From NCBI RefSeq assembly GCF_042661605.1, contig NZ_JBHSWJ010000002.1:3720001-3784000 (forward strand): a DNA stretch of 64,000 nt, written 5' to 3'. The notes under the pieces are model-generated. The model saw nothing but the letters and a program-made list of their open reading frames with translations. It did not search any database and was not told where the DNA came from. Numbering within the stretch: the stretch's first letter is position 1; every line of letters starts with the position of its first letter. Below, piece after piece: positions 1 to 9,122 of this stretch. The stretch is from Branchiibius cervicis (lineage in GTDB: Bacteria > Actinomycetota > Actinomycetes > Actinomycetales > Dermatophilaceae). The position numbers were made by a program, and so were the translations under genes.

Positions 1-924
1 CAAGGCGGTCGACAAGACCGACCCGGGGCACACCCATCTCACGCCGGTCATCGAGATCAGCGCTGCGTCGGACAATGCGTTGGCCACGGTCGGTGTGATC
101 CCGTCGGACGTGTCCCACATCGCCGCCACCGACGGTGTGTCGTCGAGCGTGCCGTGGGACGCCCTGAAGCAGCCGGGTTCCCCGGGTGCGCTGTCAGCCA
201 TCACCTCGGAGACCGTGACCACGAGAACCGGTGGTCAGCTGACGGCACCGGGCATGGCGGACCGCGACGACCAGGTCAACGTGGTGGCCACCACCCCCTA
301 CATACCCGGGGTGCCGTTGCAGGCAGTGGTGGTGGACCTGAAGACCATGTTGGCGGGCGGTTCGCGGACCGACCAGGTGCTGGAGAGTGTCTGGTCCGAC
401 TCGACCGATCCGGCTCTGCTGCAACGGTTGAAGGACAACCTGAGCGCCGCCGGGTTCGACCTCATCAACGTCAACAGCATCGAGAAGCAGCGGGCGGAGT
501 ACGACGCGACGGCCACCGCGTGGTCGATGCACCTGAGCCTGTTGCTGGGCGCGGCGGCCGTCCTGGTGGCGCTGCTCTCCCTCGCCACGATGGTCACGGC
601 GACCCGGCGGCAACGGGCGGTCGACGTACGCTCGCTGGCTGCGGCCGGCGTGCCGCGACGGATGGTCTCCCGGGCGACCACGATGGAGTTCCTGCTGGTG
701 GCGATCGTGGCCGCGGTGCTCGGGCTCATTGCCGCCCCCGTCGGTGCGTCGATCGTGGGCGACTCCTTGCCCTGGTGGTCAACCCCGCCTGACTATCCCG
801 TCACCAGAACGGGATTCGCCTGGTCGGCCGGTGTCGGTGCGGTCGTTGTCCTCTTCGTGGTGCTGGCGGCGATCGCGGTGCTGGTGAGTCGACGGCCCTG
901 CGAGCGGCTGGAGGTGCACGATGA
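1..924 (+). CDS. FtsX/MacB-type ABC permease, C-terminal part (left edge truncated, frameshift)
   Basis: The gene enters from outside the window, reading from base 2. About 300 residues are visible: an extracytoplasmic portion, then three hydrophobic helices (around bases 530-600, 680-745 and 830-890, e.g. VLFVVLAAIAVLV), the usual end of an FtsX/MacB permease. Past the last helix the frame stays open deep into the next gene, which is not credible. Adding one base to the CCC run at 896-898 gives a short tail (RPLRAAGGAR) and a TGA at 922-924, overlapping the ATG of the ATPase in the common ATGA form. It is therefore co-translated with two ATPases. The substrate cannot be told. Family assignment is firm; the end depends on the frameshift correction. 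Confidence 0.75.
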
Positions 925-1778
925 CCGACTTCGAACCGCGGCAGGGTATGGCCGTCCAGGTGGACCGCCTGGTGCAGATCTACACCGTCGACGGGCAGGA
1001 CGTGGCAGCGCTGTCCGGCGTCAGCCTGTCGGTCCCGAGCGGATCGGTCGTCGCGCTCGTCGGGCCCTCGGGTGCCGGCAAGTCCACGCTGCTGAGTGTC
1101 CTGTCCGGGCTGGTCCCGCCCAGCGCCGGCCGGGTCCTGTTGGGCGACCTCGACCTGGCCCGCGCCAGCACCGAACAGGTCGACGCACTGCGGGGCGACA
1201 AGGTCGCGGTCATGGTGCAGGACATCGACCGGAATCTGTTGCCCTACCTGACCGTTCGCGAGAACGTCGCCCTGACCGCGCCGCCGCGGCTGCGCACCGC
1301 GATCCGCCCGGCGGACGCGTTGGAGATGGTCGGCGTACCGGAGGAGGACTGGAACTCACCGATCGACGCCGTGTCTCCGACGGTGCGGCAGTTGACCGCC
1401 CTGGCCTCCAGCGTCGCGCCCGATCCACAACTGCTCCTGGCCGACGAACCCACCTCGAGCCTGACCGGCGACGAAGCGCGCCGCATCACCGAGGCGCTGC
1501 GGACCGTCAACCAGGAGCGGGGTACGACGATCGTGGCGGTCACGCACGACGTCGACGTGGCCGTCGGGCTGGGCGGGCGCATCGTGACCATCCGAGACGG
1601 CCGCGTCGGCAACGACAGCACGAGCTTCGAAACCACCGAGATCCTCGTCGGGGAGGGCGGCACCGTTGTCCTGGGCGCGGAGTTCGACGGCGACTTCCCG
1701 CCCGGCACCCGGTTGCGGATCGAGCGTGATCCGGCCAACGGAGCCATCATCCTGACCAGGGTGGAGGAGCTGCGATGA
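921..1778 (+). CDS. ABC transporter ATP-binding protein (LolD/MacB type) with degenerate signature motif
   Basis: A 285-residue nucleotide-binding subunit. Walker A is GPSGAGKST (residues about 49-57), the Q-loop region reads VMVQDIDRNLLPYLTVREN, Walker B is LLLADEPTSSL and the H-loop is VAVTHDVDVA with the His intact. The ABC signature, normally LSGGQ before Walker B, is replaced by VSPTVRQL, so this subunit cannot supply a normal C-loop to its partner. A C-terminal extension of about 50 residues follows the ATPase core. The ATG overlaps the corrected end of the permease; the TGA overlaps the ATG of the second ATPase (1775). Probably pairs with that subunit as an asymmetric heterodimer energising the FtsX-type permease. 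Confidence 0.88.
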   Translation: MTDFEPRQGMAVQVDRLVQIYTVDGQDVAALSGVSLSVPSGSVVALVGPSGAGKSTLLSVLSGLVPPSAGRVLLGDLDLARASTEQVDALRGDKVAVMVQDIDRNLLPYLTVRENVALTAPPRLRTAIRPADALEMVGVPEEDWNSPIDAVSPTVRQLTALASSVAPDPQLLLADEPTSSLTGDEARRITEALRTVNQERGTTIVAVTHDVDVAVGLGGRIVTIRDGRVGNDSTSFETTEILVGEGGTVVLGAEFDGDFPPGTRLRIERDPANGAIILTRVEELR

Positions 1779-2355
1779 TCCGGATCGACTCGGCCACAGT
1801 GCATTTCGGCGATACCCCTGCTCTTCGGGAGTTGAGCCTGCAGGTCCCCGACCGGACGATTGCTCTGGTCACCGGCCACGCCGGCAGCGGCAAGTCCACC
1901 CTCATCGACGTGTGCCGGGCAGTGGTCAAGCCGGACTCCGGCACCGTCGCGGTCGACGAACCGATCGCCGTGGTGACCCAGAGCTACCTGTTGCCCAGCA
2001 GCCTCACCGCCTTGGAGCAGTTGGTGCTGCAGGGATTGATCCGCGGTGTCCCGGCGTCCGAGGCGGAGACCACCGGTCAGGAGCTGCTGGTCGCTCTCGG
2101 TCTCGACGGGGTCGATCGCAACATGCCCGACGAACTCTCCGGCGGTCAGCGGCAGCGACTCGCAGTGGCCCGGCGCTGGCCGCGCGACCGAAGACCCTGC
2201 TGCTCGACGAACCCACGAGTGCCCTGGACCGCGCCAGTCGCGGCCTGGTGCTGCGGGCCGTCCGGCTGGCTGCCGACGCCGGAGCCGCGGTGTTGATGAC
2301 GACCAACGACGTGGAGTTGGCGGACTGGGCGGATCAGACGGTCGCCCTGTCGTGA
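1775..2355 (+). CDS. second ABC ATP-binding protein of the same transporter (frameshifted; H-loop His replaced)
   Basis: About 193 residues once a single missing base near 2171-2175 is restored (ARRWPRD becomes ARALAARPKTLLLDEP). Walker A is GHAGSGKST, the Q-loop is VVTQSYLLPSSLT, the signature DELSGGQRQR is canonical and Walker B is TLLLDEPTSALD. The H-loop position reads MTTNDVEL, with Asn in place of the catalytic switch His. This complements the upstream ATPase, which has the His but no signature motif. Short even for a lipoprotein-export type ATPase. Starts with ATGA overlap on the upstream gene; 30 bases separate it from the next gene. Confidence 0.8.
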
Positions 2356-2385
2356 GGCCGGCGGCGGTCGTGACACGATGCCGCC

Positions 2386-3342
2386 ATGCAGATCCGTCCC
2401 GCGCGCCGCGACGAAGCGGCCACCATCGCTGACCTTGTCCAAAGCGCCTATCGCGGCGACTCCGGCCGCCGGGGGTGGACCAGCGAGTCCGACCTGCTCG
2501 ACAACGAGCGGATCGGCGCGGACGCCGTGGGGGAGATCATCGACGGCGCCGACAGCGTGGTGCTGGTGGGACAGGACGGCGAGCGGCTGATCGCCTGCGC
2601 CGAGCTTCGGCGGTTCGACGAGCACACGGCGTACTTCGGGATGTTCGCGGTCGACCCGGACCGGCAGAACAGCGGGACCGGCCGCGAACTTCTCACCGCC
2701 GCTGAGCTTTTTGCTCAGCAGACCTGGCACGCGGACACGATGCGGATGCAGGTCATCGACGTTCGCACCGAGCTGATCGACTGGTACCACCGCCGCGGCT
2801 ACCGCACGACGGACGAACTCATCCCGATGTCCCCGGAGTTGCTCGCAGCTGCCAGCCGCCCGGACCTGAACTTTGCGGTCATCACCAAGGCTCTGGGGCC
2901 CAGGCTGACCCCGATCACGGCGGCCGACCGGGCCGAGTGGGAGCCGCTGTGGCAGGGCTACTTGGAGTTCTATGAGGAGCAATTGCCCGACGCGGTCACC
3001 GACGACACGTTCGCCCGGCTGGTCGCCGACCGGGAGTTGCACGGCGTGCTGGCCCGCGACGCCGACGGTACGGCGATCGGTTTCGTGCATTGGCTCTTCC
3101 ACGCCTCGACCTGGACACCCCAGGGGTACTGCTATTTGGAGGATCTGTTCGTCTCACCGGACTCCCGCGCCCACGGCACCGGGGCCGGGCTGATCGCGCA
3201 CGTGGTCCGCGCCGCCCGTGACGGGGGTGCCGCGAAGGTGTACTGGCTCACCCAAGTGGGCAATTCACGCGCCCGGTCGCTGTATGACAAGGTGGCGACG
3301 GATACAGGATTCGTTCACTACGAGATCGACTTGGGGCACTGA
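2386..3342 (+). CDS. tandem GNAT acetyltransferase (two fused domains)
   Basis: A 318-residue protein made of two GNAT domains. The first (about 1-165) has the acetyl-CoA binding region FGMFAVDPDRQNSGTGRELL; the second (about 175-318) has YLEDLFVSPDSRAHGTGAGL and the closing motif YWLTQVGNSRARSLYDKVA. Each carries a recognisable version of the Q/RxxGxG/A loop. Tandem GNATs acylate small molecules or protein N-termini; the substrate here is unknown. The stop overlaps the next gene as TGATG, so the two are likely co-translated. No operon link to the ABC system upstream is certain. Confidence 0.85.
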   Translation: MQIRPARRDEAATIADLVQSAYRGDSGRRGWTSESDLLDNERIGADAVGEIIDGADSVVLVGQDGERLIACAELRRFDEHTAYFGMFAVDPDRQNSGTGRELLTAAELFAQQTWHADTMRMQVIDVRTELIDWYHRRGYRTTDELIPMSPELLAAASRPDLNFAVITKALGPRLTPITAADRAEWEPLWQGYLEFYEEQLPDAVTDDTFARLVADRELHGVLARDADGTAIGFVHWLFHASTWTPQGYCYLEDLFVSPDSRAHGTGAGLIAHVVRAARDGGAAKVYWLTQVGNSRARSLYDKVATDTGFVHYEIDLGH

Positions 3343-3977
3343 TGCGCACACTCATCATCGGCGGGCACGGCAAGGTCGCACTGCTGGCGGCCCCGCTCCT
3401 TGTCGCCCAGGGTGATGAGGTCACCAGTGTCGTGCGCAACCGGGACCAGTTCGAGGATGTCCGCGCAACCGGCGCGGACCCGCTGCTGCTGGACGTCGAG
3501 CACGCCGACGTCGACGCAATGGCCGCGGCCTTCGAGGGCTACGACGTGATCGTCTGGTCGGCGGGTGCCGGCGGCGGCTCACCCGAACGCACCTACGCAG
3601 TGGACCGGGACGCCGCGATCCGCTCGATCGACGCCGCCTCCCGGGTCGGTGCGCGGTACGTCATGGTCAGCTACTTCGGAGCGGGCCCCGACCACGGGGT
3701 GTCGCCGGACAACTCCTTCTACGCGTACGCCGAGGCCAAAGCCGCCGCCGACCAGCACTTGATCGCCTCCGACCTGAAATGGACTCTGCTGGAACCGAGT
3801 TCGTTGACCTTGGCAGAGCCGACCGGTCGCATCGACGCGGATGCCACCGAGGGGACCCAGACATCCAGGGGCAACGTGGCTCGCGTGATCGCGGCCGTCG
3901 TGGCGGCGGGCGACAAGGCCGCGGGACGCACGATCGAATTCAACGACGGCGACACCCCGATCGACGAGGTTATCTAG
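3342..3977 (+). CDS. NAD(P)-binding protein, atypical short-chain dehydrogenase (NmrA/YwnB-like)
   Basis: A 211-residue Rossmann protein starting RTLIIGGHGKVALLAAPLL, a glycine-rich dinucleotide-binding loop. The later segment FYAYAEAKAAADQHL carries the YxxxK-like region and LKWTLLEPSSLT is typical of the HSCARG/NmrA-like atypical SDR group. These act as NAD(P)H-linked reductases or redox sensors; the substrate is not predictable. Overlaps the GNAT gene by one base and its stop overlaps the convergent lipoprotein gene by four bases. Confidence 0.82.
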   Translation: MRTLIIGGHGKVALLAAPLLVAQGDEVTSVVRNRDQFEDVRATGADPLLLDVEHADVDAMAAAFEGYDVIVWSAGAGGGSPERTYAVDRDAAIRSIDAASRVGARYVMVSYFGAGPDHGVSPDNSFYAYAEAKAAADQHLIASDLKWTLLEPSSLTLAEPTGRIDADATEGTQTSRGNVARVIAAVVAAGDKAAGRTIEFNDGDTPIDEVI

Positions 3978-4519
3978 CACCCGTCGTTCTTCCAGGAGCC
4001 GCCCTCCAGCACCCACGGCTGGCGGTTCTGGTTCAGCCCGCTCTTGGGGTAGGTGTAGGTCGCGAACCCCGAGTCGCCGTTGACCACGACGCGCAGCGTG
4101 GCGATCGGCGTCGTGCCGTAACCCTGATGCACCTGCTTCACGACGGCGTTGAAGACCGACGGGCTGTAGAGCTTCTGACAGCGCGCCGACAACAGCGCGT
4201 ACGCCGCTGGACCGTTGCCGCCGGTGTAGAAGCCGGAGTAGGAGCGGACCGCCGACTCCAGGGCCGCGGTGGGGCTGGCCACTGTGCTGTCGTTGGCCGG
4301 CGGCGGCGTCGTCATCGGCTTCGTAGGGGCCTTGCTCACGGTGCCGCCGCTGGTCGGTGCCGCGGCGGACGTCGACGTGGGCGCCGGGGTGGACGACGTG
4401 GTCGGCGCGGTGCTCGTGGCGGTGCGGCTCGGCGTACCCGCATCGGACCCGCCGCACGCGGCCAGGGCACCCACCAAGGCGGCCGCCGCCAGGGCGGTCC
4501 CGCAGCGCTGCAGCCTCAT
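3974..4519 (-). CDS. secreted lipoprotein of unknown function
   Basis: A 181-residue protein with a short signal peptide and lipobox ALAAC near residue 22. A Thr/Ser/Pro/Ala-rich linker (about 23-85) separates the anchor from a C-terminal domain of about 95 residues containing YSGFYTGGNGPAAYALLS and two widely spaced Cys (one in SARCQKL, one as the final residue), possibly a disulfide. The fold is reminiscent of small periplasmic SnoaL/NTF2-like domains but I do not recognise it. The start was chosen because TATGGT lies six bases upstream, consistent with a leaderless mRNA; in-frame upstream ATGs give no signal peptide at the N terminus. Confidence 0.75.
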   Translation of the reverse strand: MRLQRCGTALAAAALVGALAACGGSDAGTPSRTATSTAPTTSSTPAPTSTSAAAPTSGGTVSKAPTKPMTTPPPANDSTVASPTAALESAVRSYSGFYTGGNGPAAYALLSARCQKLYSPSVFNAVVKQVHQGYGTTPIATLRVVVNGDSGFATYTYPKSGLNQNRQPWVLEGGSWKNDGC

Positions 4520-4525
4520 GCGCGA

Positions 4526-4531
4526 ACCATA
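4526..4531 (-). promoter_or_regulatory. -10 hexamer TATGGT of leaderless lipoprotein mRNA
   Basis: TATGGT on the minus strand ends six bases before the ATG at 4519, so transcription should begin at or next to the start codon. Confidence 0.55.
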
Positions 4532-4577
4532 ACTCCGGAGTTCGTGAACTGGGTGGTCGATGCGGGAGAATAGGGGT

Positions 4578-4988
4578 GTGAAGACGATCCTGAACATCAT
4601 CTGGCTGGTGCTGTGCGGCTTCTGGATGTTCTTGGGATATCTGGCTGCCGGTGTCATCCTGTGCATCTTCATCATCACGATCCCCTGGGGTATCGCGTCG
4701 TTCCGGATCGGGGCCTACGCGCTGTGGCCGTTCGGGCGCACCATCGTCAGCAAGCCCGGTGCTGGCACCGGAAGTATCATCGGCAACGTCATCTGGATCA
4801 TCTTCGCCGGGTGGTGGCTGGCGCTCGGGCACATCACCACCGGGATCGCGCTGTGCATCACGATCATTGGGATCCCGTTCGGCATCGCCAACTTCAAGAT
4901 GGTGCCGATCGCGCTGGTCCCGCTCGGCAAGGACATCGTGCCGACCTCGTCGCTGCGCGCGGGGCAGCAACCGCTGATCGAGCTGTAG
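4578..4988 (+). CDS. YccF domain membrane protein
   Basis: About 136 residues from the GTG at 4578 (VKTILNIIWLVLCG). It holds two copies of the YccF motif: the first around NIIWLVLCGFW..TIPWGIASFRIGAYALWPFG, the second around NVIWIIFAGWW..GIPFGIANFKMVPIALVPLG. Each copy has two hydrophobic segments, so four membrane helices are expected. YccF proteins are conserved inner-membrane proteins without an established reaction. Divergent from the lipoprotein gene with 58 bases between the starts. Confidence 0.85.
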   Translation: MKTILNIIWLVLCGFWMFLGYLAAGVILCIFIITIPWGIASFRIGAYALWPFGRTIVSKPGAGTGSIIGNVIWIIFAGWWLALGHITTGIALCITIIGIPFGIANFKMVPIALVPLGKDIVPTSSLRAGQQPLIEL

Positions 4989-4992
4989 TCGC

Positions 4993-7661
4993 TCAGGGCG
5001 CGCCCACCTGCGCCGCGAGCGCAGCGCGGGAGTTGACGCCGAGTTTGCCGAACGCCTTGGACAGGTGACTCTCGACCGTCTTCTCACTGACGAAGAGCCG
5101 GGCCGCGATCTGCCGGTTGGTCAGACCGTCCGCGACCAGGGCGGCGATCTCGCGCTCGCGAGCGGTCAACTCACCGTTGAGCGGCCCGGTCCGGGAGTGC
5201 AGCGTCGCGGTGCCCCGCACCAGGCGGCGCAGGTCGCGCCCGATCTGCCGCTCCAGCAGTAATGCCCCGCATTGGCGGGCCAGTGTCCGGGCGTCCCGCA
5301 GGGTGTCGGCGGCGCCGGCCGGATCGTCCGCGGCCCGGGCCAGGCCGCACAGGTGCAGCCCCCGCGCCTGCTCCCATCGCATTCCGGCGTCCCGTGCCTC
5401 GGCGGTGGCGCGCTGCGCGGCGGCCAACGCCGCTCCCGGTTCGTCCCGGGCCAGCAGTAGCAACGCTTCGGCCTGGTCCCGCCCGACGGCCGCCGACGTC
5501 AGGAGGTCGGCTGCAGGGAGGGCACGCACCCGTTCGACATGCTCGGCGGCCGCGGCGTCGTCGCCGAGCGCGAGCAGACCCTGCACCAGGCGCGGGGCCC
5601 ACCGGCAGATCCAGCCCGGCTCGTCGTGGGCCGCCAGCAGCGGCACTCCTCCTCAGCGCGACCGGCCATGATCAGGGTCGAGCCGAGGACGGACCGGGCG
5701 TTGGTGGTCATGACCGACGGCTCGAGGCGGGCGGCCATCGCATGCGCCTCCTGCGCCAGAGTGGTAGCCCGCGCCAATTCGTCGCGCTCGGCGAGGACCC
5801 AGGCGTGCAGCCATAGCGCCCACTGCAACGGTTGGTCGAGCCGGGCGATCCTGGCCTCCACGGTCACCTGTTCGCTGAGCGCAGCAGCCTCGGTCAGTCG
5901 ACCGGTGAGCGCCAGGCCGAGCACTTCGGCCAGGGCAGCGGGTGCTGCGGCGAAGAGGTTGCCGGCGGCGCGAGTCACCCCAGCCGCGCGGCGGGCCGTC
6001 ACCAGGACGTCGTCGAAACGGTCGATCTGGGCGAGGGTCCATGGCACCATCGCCGAAATGTCCGCGTGGCCGAGAATCTCTGCCACAGAGGCATGTTCGA
6101 CGATCCGGCGTGCTTCAGCCGCCGACTTCGACGCCTGGTCCAGGTCGCCGCGAAACTGTGCGGTCATCGCGAGCAGAACCTCCCGGGCCGCGTCCAGCAA
6201 CCCTTCGCCGCCCTGTTCCGGTCGAGCCGCGACCGCTTGGCCCACCAGTGGCGCGACCTGCTCGAAGCGGCCGGCGTGGAACGCGGACACGGCGGACGCG
6301 GCGTACCAGTCGCTGCGCCCGGCCGGCGGCAGTCCGGTTGGGTCGACGGCGGCAAGCCGGCGTTCGCTGGATGTGACCAGGCCGGTCAACCGCTCGAGGG
6401 CAGCCGCCCGCAGGGTCAAGTCGGTCCAGTCCGGGTTGCCGGCCGGCAGTCGCTCGAGTTCGTCGCCCATGCGGTCCAGGGCCTCGACGGCACGCCCGGA
6501 CTGCACCAGCGCGGTGATCAGGTGCTGGGTGTGCCCGGGGGCCAGGCGAGGATCGCAGCGCAGGGCGGCGGTGTACCAGTCGGCGGCGACGGACGGCGAT
6601 CGGTGGCGCACCTGCTCGGCCGCCTCGATCAACGTCCGGGCGGCAGCGGTGTCACCGAACTCGGCCACCGGGCGCAGGTGACGAGCGATCGAGGGCGCCG
6701 GTGCTCCACCGGCTGCCAGCACCGCGGCCGCGGATCGGTGCAGCGTTCGCCGACGGGAGACGTCGGTCGATTCCAGCACCGCCGAGCGGACGACCGGGTG
6801 CCGGAAACGGAACTGCGCCAGATCGACGCCGGGGTGCAGGAAGCGGTGCCCGGTGAGTTCGGCGAGCAGGTCGTCGGTCCGTTGCTCCGGCAGCCCGGCC
6901 ACCCGGGCGGCCAGCCCGACCTCGAAGGGGTCGCCGAGCAGAGCGGCCGCTTCCACCAACCTGACCGCGTCGGCGGACAGTCCGGCCAGTTCCCGGTGCA
7001 CCGCAGCGACGATGCCCGTCGGCACCGATTCGTCGTCGTGAGAAGCCAGTTCGCGCAGGAAGAGCGGATTCCCACCGGAGGCCCTGACCAGATCCGGGCG
7101 GTCGCCGGTGACGCCGTGATCGCGCAGCAGCCGAATGCTGTCCGCTTCGTCCAGCGGTCCGAGATCCATCACGAGGCAGCCGGCCGGAGCCGTCGTCGCC
7201 ACTCGCACCAACGCATCGGCCACCGGACCGGGACGAGCGGTGATCATCAGCACAGCCGGTATCCGGGGCGGCCGACTGAGCAGGATGGCGAGCGCGTCCA
7301 CCGTCGCCGGATCCGCCCAGTGCGCGTCGTCCACGAGCAAGGCCACGGCCCGGTCGCCGGCGGCATCGCGCAGGTCATCGGCCGCCGACTGCGCCCACTG
7401 CCAGTCCGGCTGACCGTCGGCGGGGGCGAGACCCATGGCGCTCAGGCCGGCCAGCGGAACGTCCTGTTCGAGTTCGGTGGCCCGGCCGCTGCGCACCATC
7501 AGTCCGGCCCCAGCGGCGTACCGGCGGGTCGCCCGCAGCAGTTCGGTCTTCCCGATCCCGGGCTCGCCACGCACGATGACCGTGCGCCCGCGGCCTCGCG
7601 CCGCGTCGTCCACGGCTTGTTGCATCGCAGCCCGTTCCGCGGCCCGGCCTATCAGCGACAT
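4993..7661 (-). CDS. large ATP-binding LuxR-family (LAL) transcriptional regulator, frameshifted
   Basis: About 890 residues after one missing base near 5645-5651 is restored (AGRAEE continues as PLLAAHDEPGW). The N terminus carries an AAA/NTPase domain with Walker A GEPGIGKTELL and LLVDDAHWAD as Walker B. A long helical, TPR-like middle follows. The C terminus is a LuxR HTH: LTAREREIAALVADGLTNRQ and SEKTVESHLSKAFGKLG. LAL proteins are ATP-dependent activators responding to inducers such as sugars. The ATG at 7661 (MSLIGRAAERAAM) begins at the conserved N-terminal motif. The gene faces away from the hemerythrin gene, a possible target. Confidence 0.85.
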
Positions 7662-7785
7662 GTCAGCAGAATCCCAGGTAAGGGTGGGCAACGACTAGGG
7701 ATTTCCCCGATGTGCCCGCCATCCACCGAAGGGCACGGTGGGAGCACACCGCATCCATCACACGATCCATCACAAGGAGAAGCTC

Positions 7786-8509
7786 ATGACTTTGCCCACC
7801 ACTGACGGCCGGCTCCACGGCGACGGACTGACCGACGTACGCATGATGATCTCGATCCACCGGGTCTTCCGCCGCGAACTGGGGTTGTTGCCCGCCTCCA
7901 TCCGGCAGGTCGCGGCCGGCGACCGCAGGCGGGTCAAGATCCTGGCCGATCACCTGGGTCTGGTCGCAGGAGGTCTGCACACCCACCACACGCACGAAGA
8001 CGAGATGATGTGGCCGCTGCTGCAACAGCGGGTGCCCGCCGAGCTCGAACCGCTCGTCGATCTCATGGAGGAGCAGCACGAGCGGGTCGCCGACCTGGGC
8101 GAACGCGTCCAGCAACACCTGGCAGCGTGGACGGCCAGCGCCGCCGGCTCGGACGGCGCCCGTCTGGCCGATGCGCTCGACGACCTGGTCGCTGCATTGT
8201 GTGAAACACCTGGACGCCGAGGAATCGCGCTTGCTGCCGATCATGGCCCGCCACATCCAGCCGCAGGAGTGGGCCGACTTCGCGCACGCTGGCGAGTCCA
8301 GTACGCCCAAGAATCTGCGGATGGTCTTCCTGGGCATGATGCTCTACGAGGGTGACCCGGCCACGATGGCCACCGAGCTGGCCAAGATGCCGGCGCCGGT
8401 GCGTGCCGTCGTACCCCGGCTCGCCCGGCGTGCCTACCGCAAATACGCCACGCAGGTGCACGGCACACCGCAGCCGGCGCGCGGGGTCACCGTGCGGGCG
8501 GGCGTGTGA
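7786..8509 (+). CDS. hemerythrin HHE domain protein, frameshifted
   Basis: About 240 residues after repair of a frameshift at about 8198-8203. The first frame gives ISIHRVFRRELG, then HTHHTHEDEMMWPLL and EEQHERVADLG; the second gives KHLDAEESRLLPIMARH, supplying the last His/Glu ligands of the four-helix di-iron fold. This frameshift is the only one in the window that looks like an extra base (or two missing). Start is the ATG at 7786 preceded by AAGGAG at 7774-7779. Bacterial hemerythrins bind oxygen or sense oxygen and nitric oxide; a role cannot be assigned. Divergent from the LAL regulator. Confidence 0.83.
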
Positions 8510-8548
8510 GCGGATCGTGGGTCTTCCGGCTACCGGGGACCTTGGGCG

Positions 8549-9109
8549 TCACAGCACCGCGGGGCGGGTCACGTCGTAGAGGTCGGCGCCGGACTTCCAG
8601 AACTGCTCCATCCGCCCGTCGCTGATCGCGGCCGCCTCGGAGGCATGGATCGGGTAGATGCCGGCGACGTTGATGACATCCTGCGGCGGCGCCCCGTCGG
8701 GGGCGTGCAGGACGTTGAGGAAGTCGGCCTCGTCCAGCAGCGTCGGCGCGAAGACCACGAAATGGTCCATGTCGGACTCTTCCGTGATCGGCTGGCCGAA
8801 GTTCAGCACGGTGCCGTAGCTGAACGGGCAGTCGGGGATGTTCGCCGCCAGCAGACCGGCGGCGCGGGCCCAGCGCTCATCGGTGGACCTCACCCCGATC
8901 AGCAGCTCGGGCCGGCCGCGGGTCCACGCCGGGTTGTCCAGCAGCGACAACCCGTAGGTGACGCCGACGAGCATGCCCTCCTCGGGGACGTCGGGATAGA
9001 CCAGCGCACTGATCCTGTTGCCGTCGGGCAGGTCCTGGTAGTAGACGTTCGCCGGGATCTTGCCGGCGAGCGCGTCGAAATGGCTGACGAAGTCCTCGAC
9101 CCTGGTCAC
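8549..9109 (-). CDS. suppressor-of-fused (SUFU) domain-like protein
   Basis: About 186 residues. The central part (PELLIGVRSTDERWARAAG), FVVFAPTLLDEADF and the late motif VAGIYPIHASEAAAI resemble the bacterial SUFU domain, where the last motif is usually a variant of VYPLYxxE. Bacterial SUFU proteins are often found as immunity proteins against polymorphic toxins, but no toxin gene lies beside this one. I chose the GTG at 9109 over the one at 9118 because TAGCGT lies seven bases upstream of 9109 and would overlap a start at 9118. Assignment rests on motif memory only. Confidence 0.6.
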   Translation of the reverse strand: MTRVEDFVSHFDALAGKIPANVYYQDLPDGNRISALVYPDVPEEGMLVGVTYGLSLLDNPAWTRGRPELLIGVRSTDERWARAAGLLAANIPDCPFSYGTVLNFGQPITEESDMDHFVVFAPTLLDEADFLNVLHAPDGAPPQDVINVAGIYPIHASEAAAISDGRMEQFWKSGADLYDVTRPAVL

Positions 9110-9116
9110 CGGCCCC

Positions 9117-9122
9117 ACGCTA
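9117..9122 (-). promoter_or_regulatory. -10 hexamer TAGCGT of leaderless SUFU-like gene
   Basis: TAGCGT ends seven bases before the GTG at 9109 on the minus strand; it decides the start of this gene. The site lies against the stop codon region of the upstream amidase gene (9120). Confidence 0.5.

Noticed and set aside
80..1729. One long open frame joining the permease to 270 further Arg/Pro/Gly-rich residues
   Set aside because: The second part has no family likeness and overlies the intact ATPase gene; a single missing base explains the lack of a stop.
5832..7805. A 657-residue open frame on the plus strand
   Set aside because: It is antisense to the LAL regulator, whose frame shows clear Walker and HTH motifs; long antisense frames are normal in high-GC DNA.
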